DNA from: Solibacillus faecavium | GTDB taxonomy: Bacteria > Bacillota > Bacilli > Bacillales_A > Planococcaceae | Direction: 5' to 3' | Assembly: GCF_014836905.1 (NCBI RefSeq) | Contig: NZ_JACSPZ010000002.1 | Coordinates: 248,001 to 312,000, forward strand | DNA length: 64,000 nt | Part shown: piece by piece, positions 16,975 to 26,106 of the stretch | How the letters are laid out: each line of letters starts with the position of its first letter | How positions within the stretch are numbered: the stretch's first letter is position 1 | Translations under genes and position numbers: made by a program | The notes under the pieces: model-generated | What the model was told of the DNA's origin: nothing | The model's input: the letters and a program-made list of their open reading frames with translations, nothing else | Database searches by the model: none

Positions 16975-18528
16975 ATGAATGGAATGAGTTTTACAGCGGT
17001 CTTCTTCTTCGTAGCAATCGTAGGTTTAACTTTAGTTATTACATGGTGGGCATCAAAACGTACTTCAAGTGCATCAGACTTCTATACAGCTGGTGGCGGT
17101 TTAACTGGTTGGCAAAATGGACTTGCAATCGCGGGTGACTATTTATCGGCTGCATCATTCCTAGGTATCGCCGGTTCGATCGCTTTATTCGGTTTCGATG
17201 GATTCTTCTTCTCTATCGGATACTTAGTAGCTTACTTAGTAGTTTTATATATCGTAGCTGAGCCATTACGTAACTTAGGTCGATTCACTTTGGCAGATAT
17301 GATTACTGCTCGTTTTGACAAAGCAAAAGTTCGTGGAACAGCAGCTTTATCTACTATTACAATCGTATTATTCTACATGATTGCACAGCTTGTTGGTGCT
17401 GGTGCCCTTATTCAATTATTATTAGGTATTGAATACTGGATGGCTGTACTTTTAGTTGGTGTCATGATGACGACATACGTATTATTCGGTGGTATGACTG
17501 CCACTTCTTGGGTACAAATTATTAAAGCAGTACTATTAATGTTAGGTACTATTATTATCTCATTCCTAGTATTAGCAAAATTCGACTTCTCTATTGCAAA
17601 AATGTTCACTGAAATGACAACTGTAACAGAGCATGGTGAAGCATACTTAAATCCAGGTTTACGTTACACAAATGGTATTGATACAATTTCAATGCTAATC
17701 GCGTTAGTACTTGGTACAGCGGGTCTTCCGCACATTCTTATGCGTTTCTTCACTGTAAAAGATGCGCAAACAGCTCGTTCTTCTGTAATTTGGGCTACTT
17801 GGATCGTTGGTTTATTCTATGTATTAACTATTTTCTTAGGTTTCGGTGCTGCTGCATTCGTAGGTAAAGAGACAATTGTAGCTGCCAACCCGGCAGGTAA
17901 CATGGCTGCCCCACTATTAGCACAAGCTCTTGGTGGCGACATCCTCTTCTCATTCGTATGTGCCGTGGCATTCGCAACAATTTTAGCGGTAGTAGCAGGT
18001 CTGGTACTTTCCGGAGCATCTGCCCTATCTCATGACATCTATGGTCAAATCGTTAAAAAGGGTAAAATCTCTGAAAAAGAAGCTGTTAAAGCAGCGCGTA
18101 TCGGTTCAATCATAATCTCTGTAGTATCAATCCTTTTAGCGCTTGGTGCTCAAACATTAAACGTAGCATTCTTAGTATCGTTAGCATTCTGTATCGCGGC
18201 ATCGGCAAACTTACCGGTAATCATTTACACAATTTACTGGAAACGCTTTAATACAACAGGTGCTGTTTCAGCGATGCTAACAGGTCTAATTTCAGCATTA
18301 GTTTTAGTAGCGGTATCTCCAAACGTTTGGAATCCAGAAGTAGGTAAAGCAATCTTCGTAGGTGATCCGTTAATTATGTTAACGAACCCAGCGATCATTT
18401 CCGTACCTCTTGGCTTCTTAGGCGGATTTATTGGTACATTAATGTCGAAAGAAGTAGACGCTGTGAAATACCGTGAAGTTGAAGTTAAAGCACAAACGGG
18501 TATTTCTGTACAAGATATTTCTCACTAA
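16975..18528 (+). CDS. sodium/solute symporter, acetate permease type, copy 2
   Basis: A 517-residue SSS carrier closely similar to the first copy throughout, including SASDFYTAGGGLTGWQNGLAIAGDYLSAASFLG, GLPHILMRFFTVKDAQTARS and the C-terminal VKAQTGISVQDISH. Codon use is more biased to GTA, GGT and TTC than in copy 1, which suggests higher expression. The duplicated pair implies either different acids or different regulation of the same activity. Followed by a terminator. Confidence 0.9.
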   Translation: MNGMSFTAVFFFVAIVGLTLVITWWASKRTSSASDFYTAGGGLTGWQNGLAIAGDYLSAASFLGIAGSIALFGFDGFFFSIGYLVAYLVVLYIVAEPLRNLGRFTLADMITARFDKAKVRGTAALSTITIVLFYMIAQLVGAGALIQLLLGIEYWMAVLLVGVMMTTYVLFGGMTATSWVQIIKAVLLMLGTIIISFLVLAKFDFSIAKMFTEMTTVTEHGEAYLNPGLRYTNGIDTISMLIALVLGTAGLPHILMRFFTVKDAQTARSSVIWATWIVGLFYVLTIFLGFGAAAFVGKETIVAANPAGNMAAPLLAQALGGDILFSFVCAVAFATILAVVAGLVLSGASALSHDIYGQIVKKGKISEKEAVKAARIGSIIISVVSILLALGAQTLNVAFLVSLAFCIAASANLPVIIYTIYWKRFNTTGAVSAMLTGLISALVLVAVSPNVWNPEVGKAIFVGDPLIMLTNPAIISVPLGFLGGFIGTLMSKEVDAVKYREVEVKAQTGISVQDISH

Positions 18529-18565
18529 AAAGATCCTTCCTACTTTGTTGAGTTGAGGGAAAACG

Positions 18566-18599
18566 ATCAGCCTCTAACTTTGTTAGGGGCTGATTTTTT
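18566..18599 (+). terminator. intrinsic terminator
   Basis: ATCAGCCTCTAAC and GTTAGGGGCTGAT with a 3-base loop, then TTTTTTA. Confidence 0.88.
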
Positions 18600-18652
18600 A
18601 TATACATTTCTATTGTGAGCTCTCCCCTATTTTATAATGAGGAGTGAAGACG

Positions 18653-19075
18653 ATGACGATTGGACAACATATCCGGGTACTGTTTTGTGTCGTTATTATG
18701 GGCTGTATAGTAGGGTTTGTGCTTAATGGCGAAGAAACAGCTACTTCATCCCCTTATATTGATTTTGTAAAAGCACAGCAATGGCCTTTTAACGAAGAAT
18801 TGTTGATTGCTGATGTATTTGATGGGCATTATGAAATAACGTATTGGGAGTACTTTACTGCACGCACAGGGCAGCACGTTGTACAGTTGACAGGAACGAA
18901 TGAAGAACAACAAGATATTTATCAGTTTGTTGTGGAAGAAGATTATTCGGACTTTACAATTGGTGCTGTAAAGCAAAATAATATTTTGTTAACACCTGAA
19001 AGGAAATGGACTTATATAAAAAAATTAGTAACTAAAAAAGCGTCAAATGCCGGAGAAATTCTTGCCGGTTTTTGA
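18653..19075 (+). CDS. hypothetical exported or membrane-anchored protein
   Basis: A 140-residue protein. GAGGAG (18638-18643) lies nine bases before the ATG at 18653; an in-frame GTG at 18644 is too close. A hydrophobic segment (VLFCVVIMGCIVGFVL, about residues 9-25) suggests an anchor or signal peptide. The outer part is acidic and aromatic (YEITYWEYFTARTGQHVVQL). No family recognised. The last 13 codons form the left arm and loop of an intrinsic terminator, and the stop codon lies in the right arm. Confidence 0.7.
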   Translation: MTIGQHIRVLFCVVIMGCIVGFVLNGEETATSSPYIDFVKAQQWPFNEELLIADVFDGHYEITYWEYFTARTGQHVVQLTGTNEEQQDIYQFVVEEDYSDFTIGAVKQNNILLTPERKWTYIKKLVTKKASNAGEILAGF

Positions 19076-19085
19076 CGCTTTTTCT
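19037..19085 (+). terminator. terminator overlapping the end of a coding region
   Basis: AAAAGCGTCAAATGCCGG pairs with CCGGTTTTTGACGCTTTTT around an 11-base loop. The stop codon of the preceding gene (19073-19075) is inside the right arm. Confidence 0.75.
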
Positions 19086-19182
19086 ATTATTTTATCAATT
19101 AAATACCAGAAAATTATTTAGTCCATGTTACAATAGAAAAGCAGCATCCAGCTGACTCCTTTTGTAAAGGAGGTGTACTACT

Positions 19183-19323
19183 GTGTCTTATCCATCACGC
19201 AAAGAAAAGGCTAAGGCTGCTTCGGAAAAGAAGCGTAATGAAAAACTCGCCATTTTTCGTTATGTGACAGACTTATTTCGTCTTGTCGATACTATTTATC
19301 GTTTTTTCCGAATGATGCTGTAA
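19183..19323 (+). CDS. 46-residue basic small protein
   Basis: A near-perfect ribosome site (AAAGGAGGTG, 19167-19176) precedes a GTG at 19183 that opens a 46-codon frame starting MSYPSRKEKAKAASEKKRNE and ending in an amphipathic aromatic helix (FRYVTDLFRLVDTIYRFFRM). The charged half followed by an aromatic half could bind a membrane surface or nucleic acid. No family is known to me. A terminator follows directly, so it forms its own short transcript. Confidence 0.7.
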   Translation: MSYPSRKEKAKAASEKKRNEKLAIFRYVTDLFRLVDTIYRFFRMML

Positions 19324-19334
19324 AAAAGTATTTT

Positions 19335-19372
19335 CACCACTTAGACTAGCCACCTAAGTGGTGTTTTTTATT
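19335..19372 (+). terminator. intrinsic terminator of the small gene
   Basis: CACCACTTAG and CTAAGTGGTG arms with a 9-base loop, then TTTTTTA. Confidence 0.85.
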
Positions 19373-19379
19373 TATGGAA

Positions 19380-19414
19380 ATGAAAAAAGCGACTGGGGGC
19401 CACCCAATCGCTTT
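19380..19414 (-). terminator. terminator of parE-parC
   Basis: On the minus strand AAAGCGATTGGG pairs with CCCAGTCGCTTT and is followed by TTTCA. It lies about 120 bases after the parC stop. Confidence 0.7.
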
Positions 19415-19532
19415 GTACTACTGTAGATCCATCACGCATGAATCTTACTAACTTCATTGTATGAAAGTCTGGCTTACATGTCAATGAATTACTTTTATCA
19501 TATGTGAAAGATTCCTGAATTATACGCTACTG

Positions 19533-21962
19533 TTATGCCATTTTATTGACAAAAGCTCGGGAAATAGCTCCGTCTCCATCAGTATCTATACGAAGCGAAC
19601 CATTTGAATAGCGGTCAGCTCTCGTTAAGTTTGTTACTTGAATTGTTTCCACTATACCTTTTTCTGTTTCAATTGTAAAAGTATCTTTAAAGCCTACAAC
19701 TAAAATAGTATAAATACGGTGTGGGTTTGCTTTTAGCTCTTTAAGTATTACAACACCGCGCTTTGCACGGTTGCCTAGCTCAAGCTCATTTAATAGCATT
19801 CGTTTTACGGCACCGCGTTGCGTCACGATAATTAACTCATGATCTTGCTTAGGATTTAAAATAGCGACAGCAGCTAAGTACTCACCATCTTTTACAACAA
19901 TCCCTTTAACACCCGCAGTTTTTACACCTGTTACAGGCAAGTCTTCCATTGGGAAACGAATGGTATAGCTAGTATTTGTGGATAATAGAACCTCTTCCTC
20001 CTCGGTAACAAGACGCGCAAAGATCATTTCGTCGTCACCTTTAAGGTTCATCGTTTTAATCGGTCTTGAATAACGTGTTACAACGTAATCCGTAAGGGCT
20101 GAACGTTTAATTTGCCCGTCTCTCGTAGCTGTAAACACATAAACATTCGGCTGCTCGAATGTCTCTATTCCAATTACCTCGATAATTTCTTCATTGGAGT
20201 CAATTGGTACAATACTTGAAATATGCTGACCTAGATCTTTCCAACGAATATCAGGCAATTCATGCACCGGTTGGTAAATATAGTGCCCTTTACTCGTAAA
20301 CAGCAATAGATGATGCTGTGTATTTAAATTCGCTTCGTATATTAAGTAATCGGAATCCTTCATCGCGAAATCCTTCCCATTGGAAGCACTATGCGAACGA
20401 AGACTTGTCCGTTTAACATAACCATCTTTGGTAACAGTTACGACAACTTCCTCACTTGGCACCAATACATCGCGAGTCACTTTAATCTCTTCGATTTCTG
20501 CTTCGATCGTTGATAGGCGCGGTGATGGGAAACGCTTCTTAATATCGTTTAGTTCCGTCTTAATGACCCGAATTAATTTTTTTTCATCGCCCAAAATTGC
20601 TGATAATTTTACGATAAGGGCACTTAATTCTTCTTGCTCAGTTTGTAATTGTGTAATATCTGTATTTGTTAGACGGTAAAGTTGAAGGCTTACGATGGCT
20701 TCTGCTTGTTCTTCAGAAAAATCGAATTTAGCGATAATATTATTTTTTGCATCACGCTTATCTTTTGACGCACGGATTGTTTCTATCACTTCGTCTAAAA
20801 TCGATAATGCTTTCATAAGTCCTTCGACAATATGTAATCGATCTTCTGCACGCGTAAGATCATATTGTGATCGGCGACGTACAATTTCCTTTTGGTGATC
20901 GATATAGGCATCCAGCATAAGGGGCAATGTCATCATCATCGGACGGCGATTATGAATAGCAATCATATTAAAGTTATAAGACACTTGTAAATCCGTTGAT
21001 TTTAATAAAAAGTTTAAAATACCTTGTGCCTGTACATCTTTTTTTAATTCCACGACGATGCGCATTCCATCACGGTCAGATTCATCACGAATTTCCGAAA
21101 TACCATCTAAACGACGGTCATTCACACGCAATTCATCCATTTTACGAATCATATTTGCTTTATTCACTTCGTATGGAATTTCCGAAATAATAATTTGCTC
21201 TTTATTCCCTTTTAACTGCTCGATTTCTGTGCGGGAACGAACTATAATTTTCCCTTTTCCTGTTTCATATGCCTTTTTGATGCCATCGACACCTTGTATA
21301 ATGCCACCTGTCGGGAAATCAGGTCCTTTAATAACTGTCATCAGTTCATCGACTGTACAGTTTTGATTGTCTAAACGCATTAACACAGCATCAAGGGCTT
21401 CTTGTAAGTTATGTGGAGGGATGTCTGTCGCATAACCGGCAGATATCCCGGTAGCGCCATTTACCAACAGATTCGGAAAGCGTGATGGTAAAACAGTTGG
21501 TTCCATATCCTGATCATCAAAGTTTGGTACGAATTCAACCGTATTTTTATTGATATCACGCAATAGCTCTGCAGCAATGGCCGATAGACGTGCTTCTGTA
21601 TAACGCATCGCAGCCGGCGGGTCTCCGTCGACCGACCCGTTGTTACCGTGCATTTCAATTAACATGTGACGGCTTTTCCAATCTTGACTCATTCGGACCA
21701 TCGCATCATACACAGAAGTATCTCCGTGCGGATGGTAGTTACCGATTACATTTCCGACCGTTTTTGCCGATTTACGGAATGGTTTGTCAAAAGTATTACC
21801 TTCATGGAACATCGCATATAATATACGGCGTTGTACTGGTTTTAAACCATCGCGTGTGTCCGGCAATGCACGGTCTTGAATAATATATTTTGAATAGCGA
21901 CCAAAACGGTCACCCATTACTTCTTCTAATGGTAAGTCCTGAAATTTTTCAACAAAACTCAT
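19533..21962 (-). CDS. parC: DNA topoisomerase IV subunit A
   Basis: An 809-residue type II topoisomerase A subunit that breaks and rejoins DNA to unlink daughter chromosomes. The N-terminal breakage domain begins with RFGRYSKYIIQDRALPDTRDGLKPVQRRILYAM and contains the active-site region AAMRYTEARLS with the catalytic Tyr near residue 120. The quinolone-region motif is HPHGDTSVYDAMVRMSQDWK. The C-terminal part carries beta-pinwheel repeats. It starts at an ATG overlapping the parE stop by four bases. Assigned parC rather than gyrA from its pairing with parE and the short C-terminal region. Confidence 0.95.
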   Translation of the reverse strand: MSFVEKFQDLPLEEVMGDRFGRYSKYIIQDRALPDTRDGLKPVQRRILYAMFHEGNTFDKPFRKSAKTVGNVIGNYHPHGDTSVYDAMVRMSQDWKSRHMLIEMHGNNGSVDGDPPAAMRYTEARLSAIAAELLRDINKNTVEFVPNFDDQDMEPTVLPSRFPNLLVNGATGISAGYATDIPPHNLQEALDAVLMRLDNQNCTVDELMTVIKGPDFPTGGIIQGVDGIKKAYETGKGKIIVRSRTEIEQLKGNKEQIIISEIPYEVNKANMIRKMDELRVNDRRLDGISEIRDESDRDGMRIVVELKKDVQAQGILNFLLKSTDLQVSYNFNMIAIHNRRPMMMTLPLMLDAYIDHQKEIVRRRSQYDLTRAEDRLHIVEGLMKALSILDEVIETIRASKDKRDAKNNIIAKFDFSEEQAEAIVSLQLYRLTNTDITQLQTEQEELSALIVKLSAILGDEKKLIRVIKTELNDIKKRFPSPRLSTIEAEIEEIKVTRDVLVPSEEVVVTVTKDGYVKRTSLRSHSASNGKDFAMKDSDYLIYEANLNTQHHLLLFTSKGHYIYQPVHELPDIRWKDLGQHISSIVPIDSNEEIIEVIGIETFEQPNVYVFTATRDGQIKRSALTDYVVTRYSRPIKTMNLKGDDEMIFARLVTEEEEVLLSTNTSYTIRFPMEDLPVTGVKTAGVKGIVVKDGEYLAAVAILNPKQDHELIIVTQRGAVKRMLLNELELGNRAKRGVVILKELKANPHRIYTILVVGFKDTFTIETEKGIVETIQVTNLTRADRYSNGSLRIDTDGDGAISRAFVNKMA

Positions 21963-23935
21963 TTGTCTTTTGCCTCCTCATGCTGGATGAATTCATTTTC
22001 TAAAATGCTTGCATCCTCTTCCATGCCGAAGTTGACGTTTGATTCAATCCATTTACGACGGGGTTCTACTTTATCACCCATTAATGTAGTAATACGACGT
22101 TCCGCACGTGCACCATCTTCAATTTTTACACGAATTAATGTACGTGTTTCCGGATTCATCGTTGTATCCCAAAGCTGGTCAGCATTCATCTCACCTAATC
22201 CTTTATAGCGTTGGATAACGTAGCCTTTACCAATTTTCTGCGTAGCGGCACTAAGCTCCTGCTCTGTCCAGGCATATACAAGTTCCTGCTTCTTCCCGGA
22301 ACCTTTCGACACTTTATACAATGGTGGTAATGCTATGTAGACTTTACCAGCTTCGATTAAAGGACGCATATAGCGATAGAAAAATGTAAGTAAAAGTACT
22401 TGAATATGTGCGCCATCTGTATCGGCATCCGTCATAATGACTACTTTATCGTAGCAGGCATCTTCCACATTGAAATCCGCGCCGACACCCGCACCAATTG
22501 TATGGATAATCGTAGCGATTTCCTCGTTTTTCATAATGTCCTGCAGCTTAGCCTTTTCGGTATTGATAACTTTACCACGTAAAGGCAAAATAGCTTGGAA
22601 TGTACGATCCCGACCTTGTTTCGCAGAACCGCCGGCAGAATCACCCTCTACTAAATACAGCTCGTTTCTTGCTGCATTTTTCGATTGTGCAGGTGTTAAC
22701 TTACCTGATAGCAATGTACTCGACTTTTTCTTTTTCCCGTTTCTTGCGTCATCACGTGCTTTACGGGCTGCTTCACGAACTTGGTGTGCACGAATCGCCT
22801 TTCGAACTAAAGATGCCGAAAGCTCTGCATTTTCCTCCAGTACATACAATAACTTTTCAGAAACCACTGTATCAACGACATAACGCGCCTCGGATGTACC
22901 GAGTTTGCCTTTCGTCTGACCTTCAAACTGGAGCAAATTCTCTGGAATACGTACTGAAACAATCGCAGTTAAACCTTCGCGAATGTCAACGCCCTCCAAG
23001 TTTTTATCTTTTTCTTTTAATAGACCAATTTTTCTTGCATATTCATTAAACACCCGTGTTAAAGCAGACTTCGCACCTGTTTCATGTGTTCCACCATCTC
23101 GAGTACGAACATTGTTTACGAATGAAAGAATCGTTTCGGAATAGCCGTCATTAAATTGCAGGGCAAATTCCACTTCAATTTCCTGAAGTATACCTTCCAC
23201 ATATTTAACAGGATGCAGAACATCTTTTTCTTCATTTAAGTAAGCAACAAATGCTTCAATACCATTTTCATAGAAGAACACTTCATGTTGTCCTTCAACA
23301 CGCTCATCGATCAATTCTATTTTTAAACCTTTTAATAAAAATGCTGATTCTCGCAGGCGCTCTGCCAGCGTGTCGTAATTATACTTTGTAGCTGAGAAAA
23401 TCGATGAATCAGGCAGGAAGTGCACTAATGTACCTGTTTCCTTTGTATTTCCAATCATATCAAGTGATGTTGCCGGTTTACCGCCCTGTTCGAAGCGTTG
23501 ACGATAGATTTGCCCGTCACGGTAAATTGTCACTTCTAAAAATGTGGACAACGCATTTACGACTGATGAACCTACACCATGTAAACCACCACTCGTTTTA
23601 TAGCCGCCTTGTCCAAATTTACCACCTGCATGGAGTACTGTAAAAATAATTTCCGGAGTTGGCTTACCCATTTTATGCATACCTGTAGGCATACCACGAC
23701 CATGGTCTCGTACGCTAATACTATTATCTTCATGAATCTTCACGATGATATGATTACCAAATCCAGCAAGCGCTTCATCCACTGCGTTATCTACAATTTC
23801 ATACACTAAGTGGTGAAGACCTCGACTATCTGTAGAACCAATATACATCCCTGGTCTTTTACGTACGGCTTCTAAACCTTCTAATACTTGAATGGCATCT
23901 TCATTATAAGACATGCCTGATTGATTTTTAACCAA
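21959..23935 (-). CDS. parE: DNA topoisomerase IV subunit B
   Basis: The ATPase subunit of topoisomerase IV, 658 residues. Visible are the GHKL ATP-binding motifs YEIVDNAVDEALAG and GRGMPTGMHK, LHAGGKFGQGGYKTSGGLHGVGSSVVNALS, and the Toprim motifs ELYLVEGDSAGGSAKQGRD and VIMTDADTDGAHI. The frame opens with TTG at 23941, only three bases from GGAGG (23945-23949); the TTG at 23935 is at normal spacing and I prefer it. It leads the parE-parC operon with a 4-base overlap. Confidence 0.94.
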   Translation of the reverse strand: MVKNQSGMSYNEDAIQVLEGLEAVRKRPGMYIGSTDSRGLHHLVYEIVDNAVDEALAGFGNHIIVKIHEDNSISVRDHGRGMPTGMHKMGKPTPEIIFTVLHAGGKFGQGGYKTSGGLHGVGSSVVNALSTFLEVTIYRDGQIYRQRFEQGGKPATSLDMIGNTKETGTLVHFLPDSSIFSATKYNYDTLAERLRESAFLLKGLKIELIDERVEGQHEVFFYENGIEAFVAYLNEEKDVLHPVKYVEGILQEIEVEFALQFNDGYSETILSFVNNVRTRDGGTHETGAKSALTRVFNEYARKIGLLKEKDKNLEGVDIREGLTAIVSVRIPENLLQFEGQTKGKLGTSEARYVVDTVVSEKLLYVLEENAELSASLVRKAIRAHQVREAARKARDDARNGKKKKSSTLLSGKLTPAQSKNAARNELYLVEGDSAGGSAKQGRDRTFQAILPLRGKVINTEKAKLQDIMKNEEIATIIHTIGAGVGADFNVEDACYDKVVIMTDADTDGAHIQVLLLTFFYRYMRPLIEAGKVYIALPPLYKVSKGSGKKQELVYAWTEQELSAATQKIGKGYVIQRYKGLGEMNADQLWDTTMNPETRTLIRVKIEDGARAERRITTLMGDKVEPRRKWIESNVNFGMEEDASILENEFIQHEEAKDK

Positions 23936-23983
23936 ATGCAATCCCCTCCAAAAAATACAAACAAACGTTCTATTTACTACCTA

Positions 23984-24012
23984 ATCGTACTTTCAAATAT
24001 GCATGATGTCAA
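23984..24012 (-). promoter_or_regulatory. sigma-A promoter of parE-parC
   Basis: On the minus strand TTGACA (24012-24007) and TACGAT (23989-23984) are separated by 17 bases. The start point would be about 40 bases before the parE start. Confidence 0.6.
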
Positions 24013-24244
24013 TGTTTGAGCGTACTTTTTTAGGCTTTGCAAAGACTAATTGTATCATCAAAAACCGACGTTTAAAAGCCTATCCTTTAATAGTTGATGT
24101 ACAAATGTAACTTTTTTCCTGTTTACTTCATAAAATTGCGAAAAAATAATACCTCTTTCCTTCTATTAAAAAACATTGTAGAATATTCATAACATACTAT
24201 TAGTACCAACTAATAATTCTGATATTTGAAAGGAGCACAACTTC

Positions 24245-24847
24245 TTGATCAACGCTTTAATAATTATTTGTGCTTATTTAATCGGTTCCATCCCATCTGC
24301 ATTATGGATAGGGAAAATTTTTTATAAAACAGATATCCGTAAGCAAGGCAGCGGAAATTTAGGCACTACGAATACATTTAGAGTTCTAGGTAAAAAACCT
24401 GGAATTGCTGTCCTACTAATTGATATTTTTAAAGGAACAGCAGCCGTTTTGTTGCCACTGTTAGCTGTTTTCAGTGATAGCACTGTTCATCCGCTTATTC
24501 TTGGTATCGTTGCAGCTGCGGGGCATATGTTCCCGATATTCGCTAGCTTCCGCGGCGGTAAGGCCGTAGCTACAAGTGCAGGTATCATTTTAGGCTATAA
24601 TTTGCCATTATTCATTGTTTTACTTATTGTATTTATTATTTCATTAAAGACAACAAAAATGGTGAGCTTAACGTCAATGATTGCTTCTACAGTGGCGATC
24701 ATCTATGTAACGATTAATTGGATTGTTACAGGTGAATATGCCCTCTTTATTTTAGTAGCAATTTTAGCTTCCTTTATCTTTTATCGTCACCGAGAGAATA
24801 TTATACGCATTAAAAACGGAACTGAACCAAAAATTAAAGGTTTTTAA
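24245..24847 (+). CDS. plsY: acyl phosphate:glycerol-3-phosphate acyltransferase
   Basis: A 200-residue membrane enzyme with about five TM segments that makes lysophosphatidic acid from acyl phosphate, the first step of phospholipid synthesis. The three PlsY loops are visible: SIPSALWIGKIFYKTDIRKQGSGNLGTTNTFRVLG, then GHMFPIFASFRGGKAVATSAG, and YRHRENIIRIKNGTEPKI. The start is TTG, with GAAAGGAG upstream. It is divergent from parE, a common arrangement in Bacillales. Confidence 0.95.
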   Translation: MINALIIICAYLIGSIPSALWIGKIFYKTDIRKQGSGNLGTTNTFRVLGKKPGIAVLLIDIFKGTAAVLLPLLAVFSDSTVHPLILGIVAAAGHMFPIFASFRGGKAVATSAGIILGYNLPLFIVLLIVFIISLKTTKMVSLTSMIASTVAIIYVTINWIVTGEYALFILVAILASFIFYRHRENIIRIKNGTEPKIKGF

Positions 24848-24852
24848 CATCC

Positions 24853-24884
24853 AGGCTGAAGGGTTATACTTTCAGCCTTTTTTG
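24853..24884 (+). terminator. intrinsic terminator of plsY
   Basis: AGGCTGAA and TTCAGCCT arms followed by TTTTTTGG. Confidence 0.8.
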
Positions 24885-24955
24885 GTTCATTTAAGCAGGC
24901 GCGGGCTTTGTAAGTTTTTTTCATTTCCTGCATAATGACTATAGAGGTGAATTGT

Positions 24956-25246
24956 ATGGAAATTAAATTAACAGAAAAAGCAGTCGAATGGTTTAAAGAA
25001 GAAATGGAAATAGAACATGGGGACTATATTCGCTTTTACGCACGCTATGGCGGCTCATCTCCCTTTCATGAAGGCTTTTCGTTAGGAATGACACGTGAGG
25101 AGCCACATGAAATAGGGATAGAAACTGTTATAGAGAATGTACACTTCTTTATTGAAAAGTCAGATGAATGGTTTTTTAATCACCACAATCTAATTGTAGA
25201 CGTCGACGAGTCAATGGACGAGTTACGCTATTCCTATGAAAAATAG
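24956..25246 (+). CDS. HesB/YneR-like protein
   Basis: A 96-residue protein of the HesB-like fold: MEIKLTEKAVEWFKEEMEIE, then GDYIRFYARYGGSSPFHEGFSLGMT, and a C-terminal DVDESMDELRYSY. The short YneR-type group lacks the conserved cysteines of true iron-sulfur A-type carriers, and none is seen here, so the Fe-S role is uncertain. AGAGGTGA places the start at the ATG of MEIKL, not the earlier frame opening at 24935. Monocistronic. Confidence 0.82.
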   Translation: MEIKLTEKAVEWFKEEMEIEHGDYIRFYARYGGSSPFHEGFSLGMTREEPHEIGIETVIENVHFFIEKSDEWFFNHHNLIVDVDESMDELRYSYEK

Positions 25247-25351
25247 CCTTAAAAAGTAATAATATTTTAAATATATTGTAAATCCGTTTTTCACCCTTGT
25301 AATCGCTATAATGTGTAAAGATGATATTGACTACAAGAAGAGGGATTACAA

Positions 25352-25984
25352 TTGAACGTGAAACAAGGATTTTATTGGCGCTGCCTATTTTTTATCGCAG
25401 GTATTATCGTTTTATCATTAGGTGTTGCCTTAACGATTAAAGGACAAACAATTGGAGTAGGTTCATGGGACGTGCTCCATATAGGACTTTATAAAAATCT
25501 CGGATTAACAATCGGGACTTGGTCCATCATTATCGGGTTACTTATTTTAGCGATTGACTCGATGTTATCTAAAAGATTACCGAAAATAGGTACTTATTTA
25601 GATATGTTTTTAACAGGTATTTTTATTGATATCTTTTTGTATGTGCTACCTCATGCTCACAACCTTTTGGAACAAACTTTATCGTTTGTCGTGGGAATTG
25701 TATTACTAGGTATCGGTTGTGGCATGTATATGGTAGCTAACCTCGGTGTCGGACCACGCGATACATTAATGCTATTATTAGTCCGTCGTTTAGGCTGGAG
25801 CGTGAACCGTGCACGTACGACAATGGAAGTATCAGTTGCTGTTATTGGCTTCCTATTAGGCGGTCCTGTTGGCGTAGGAACAGTAATTATGGCATTCGGC
25901 TTAGGGCCCGTTGTTCAGTGGGCTTTAAAATGGAATGAAAAACTGTTTTACCGTGCAGCAGGTGTAGAAAGCGCCGTAATTTAA
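25352..25984 (+). CDS. YczE/YitT-like membrane protein
   Basis: A 210-residue membrane protein with five hydrophobic segments. Motifs VALTIKGQTIGVGSWDVLHIGLYKNLGLTIGTW and MYMVANLGVGPRDTLMLLLVRR are those of the YczE/YyaS/YitT group, an uncharacterised family; in B. subtilis, yczE has been linked to surfactin regulation. The start is TTG with AGAGGGA upstream. A terminator follows. Confidence 0.85.
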   Translation: MNVKQGFYWRCLFFIAGIIVLSLGVALTIKGQTIGVGSWDVLHIGLYKNLGLTIGTWSIIIGLLILAIDSMLSKRLPKIGTYLDMFLTGIFIDIFLYVLPHAHNLLEQTLSFVVGIVLLGIGCGMYMVANLGVGPRDTLMLLLVRRLGWSVNRARTTMEVSVAVIGFLLGGPVGVGTVIMAFGLGPVVQWALKWNEKLFYRAAGVESAVI

Positions 25985-25992
25985 ATTGTGAT

Positions 25993-26026
25993 GAAAGCGA
26001 ACTTATTAAGTTTGCTTTCTTTTTTT
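25993..26026 (+). terminator. intrinsic terminator
   Basis: GAAAGCGAACTT and AAGTTTGCTTTC pair with one mismatch around a 3-base loop, followed by a run of T. Confidence 0.8.
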
Positions 26027-26106
26027 ATAAACAATTGTGACAATATTCAAAAAATACTTTCAGAATTTGAATAAATCAAGCATAGTAGTAATTGGAGGTG
26101 TTTTTT

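Noticed and set aside
20428-23809. Several plus-strand ORFs opposite parC and parE
   Set aside because: They are shadows of conserved genes on the other strand, with no ribosome sites or recognisable domains.
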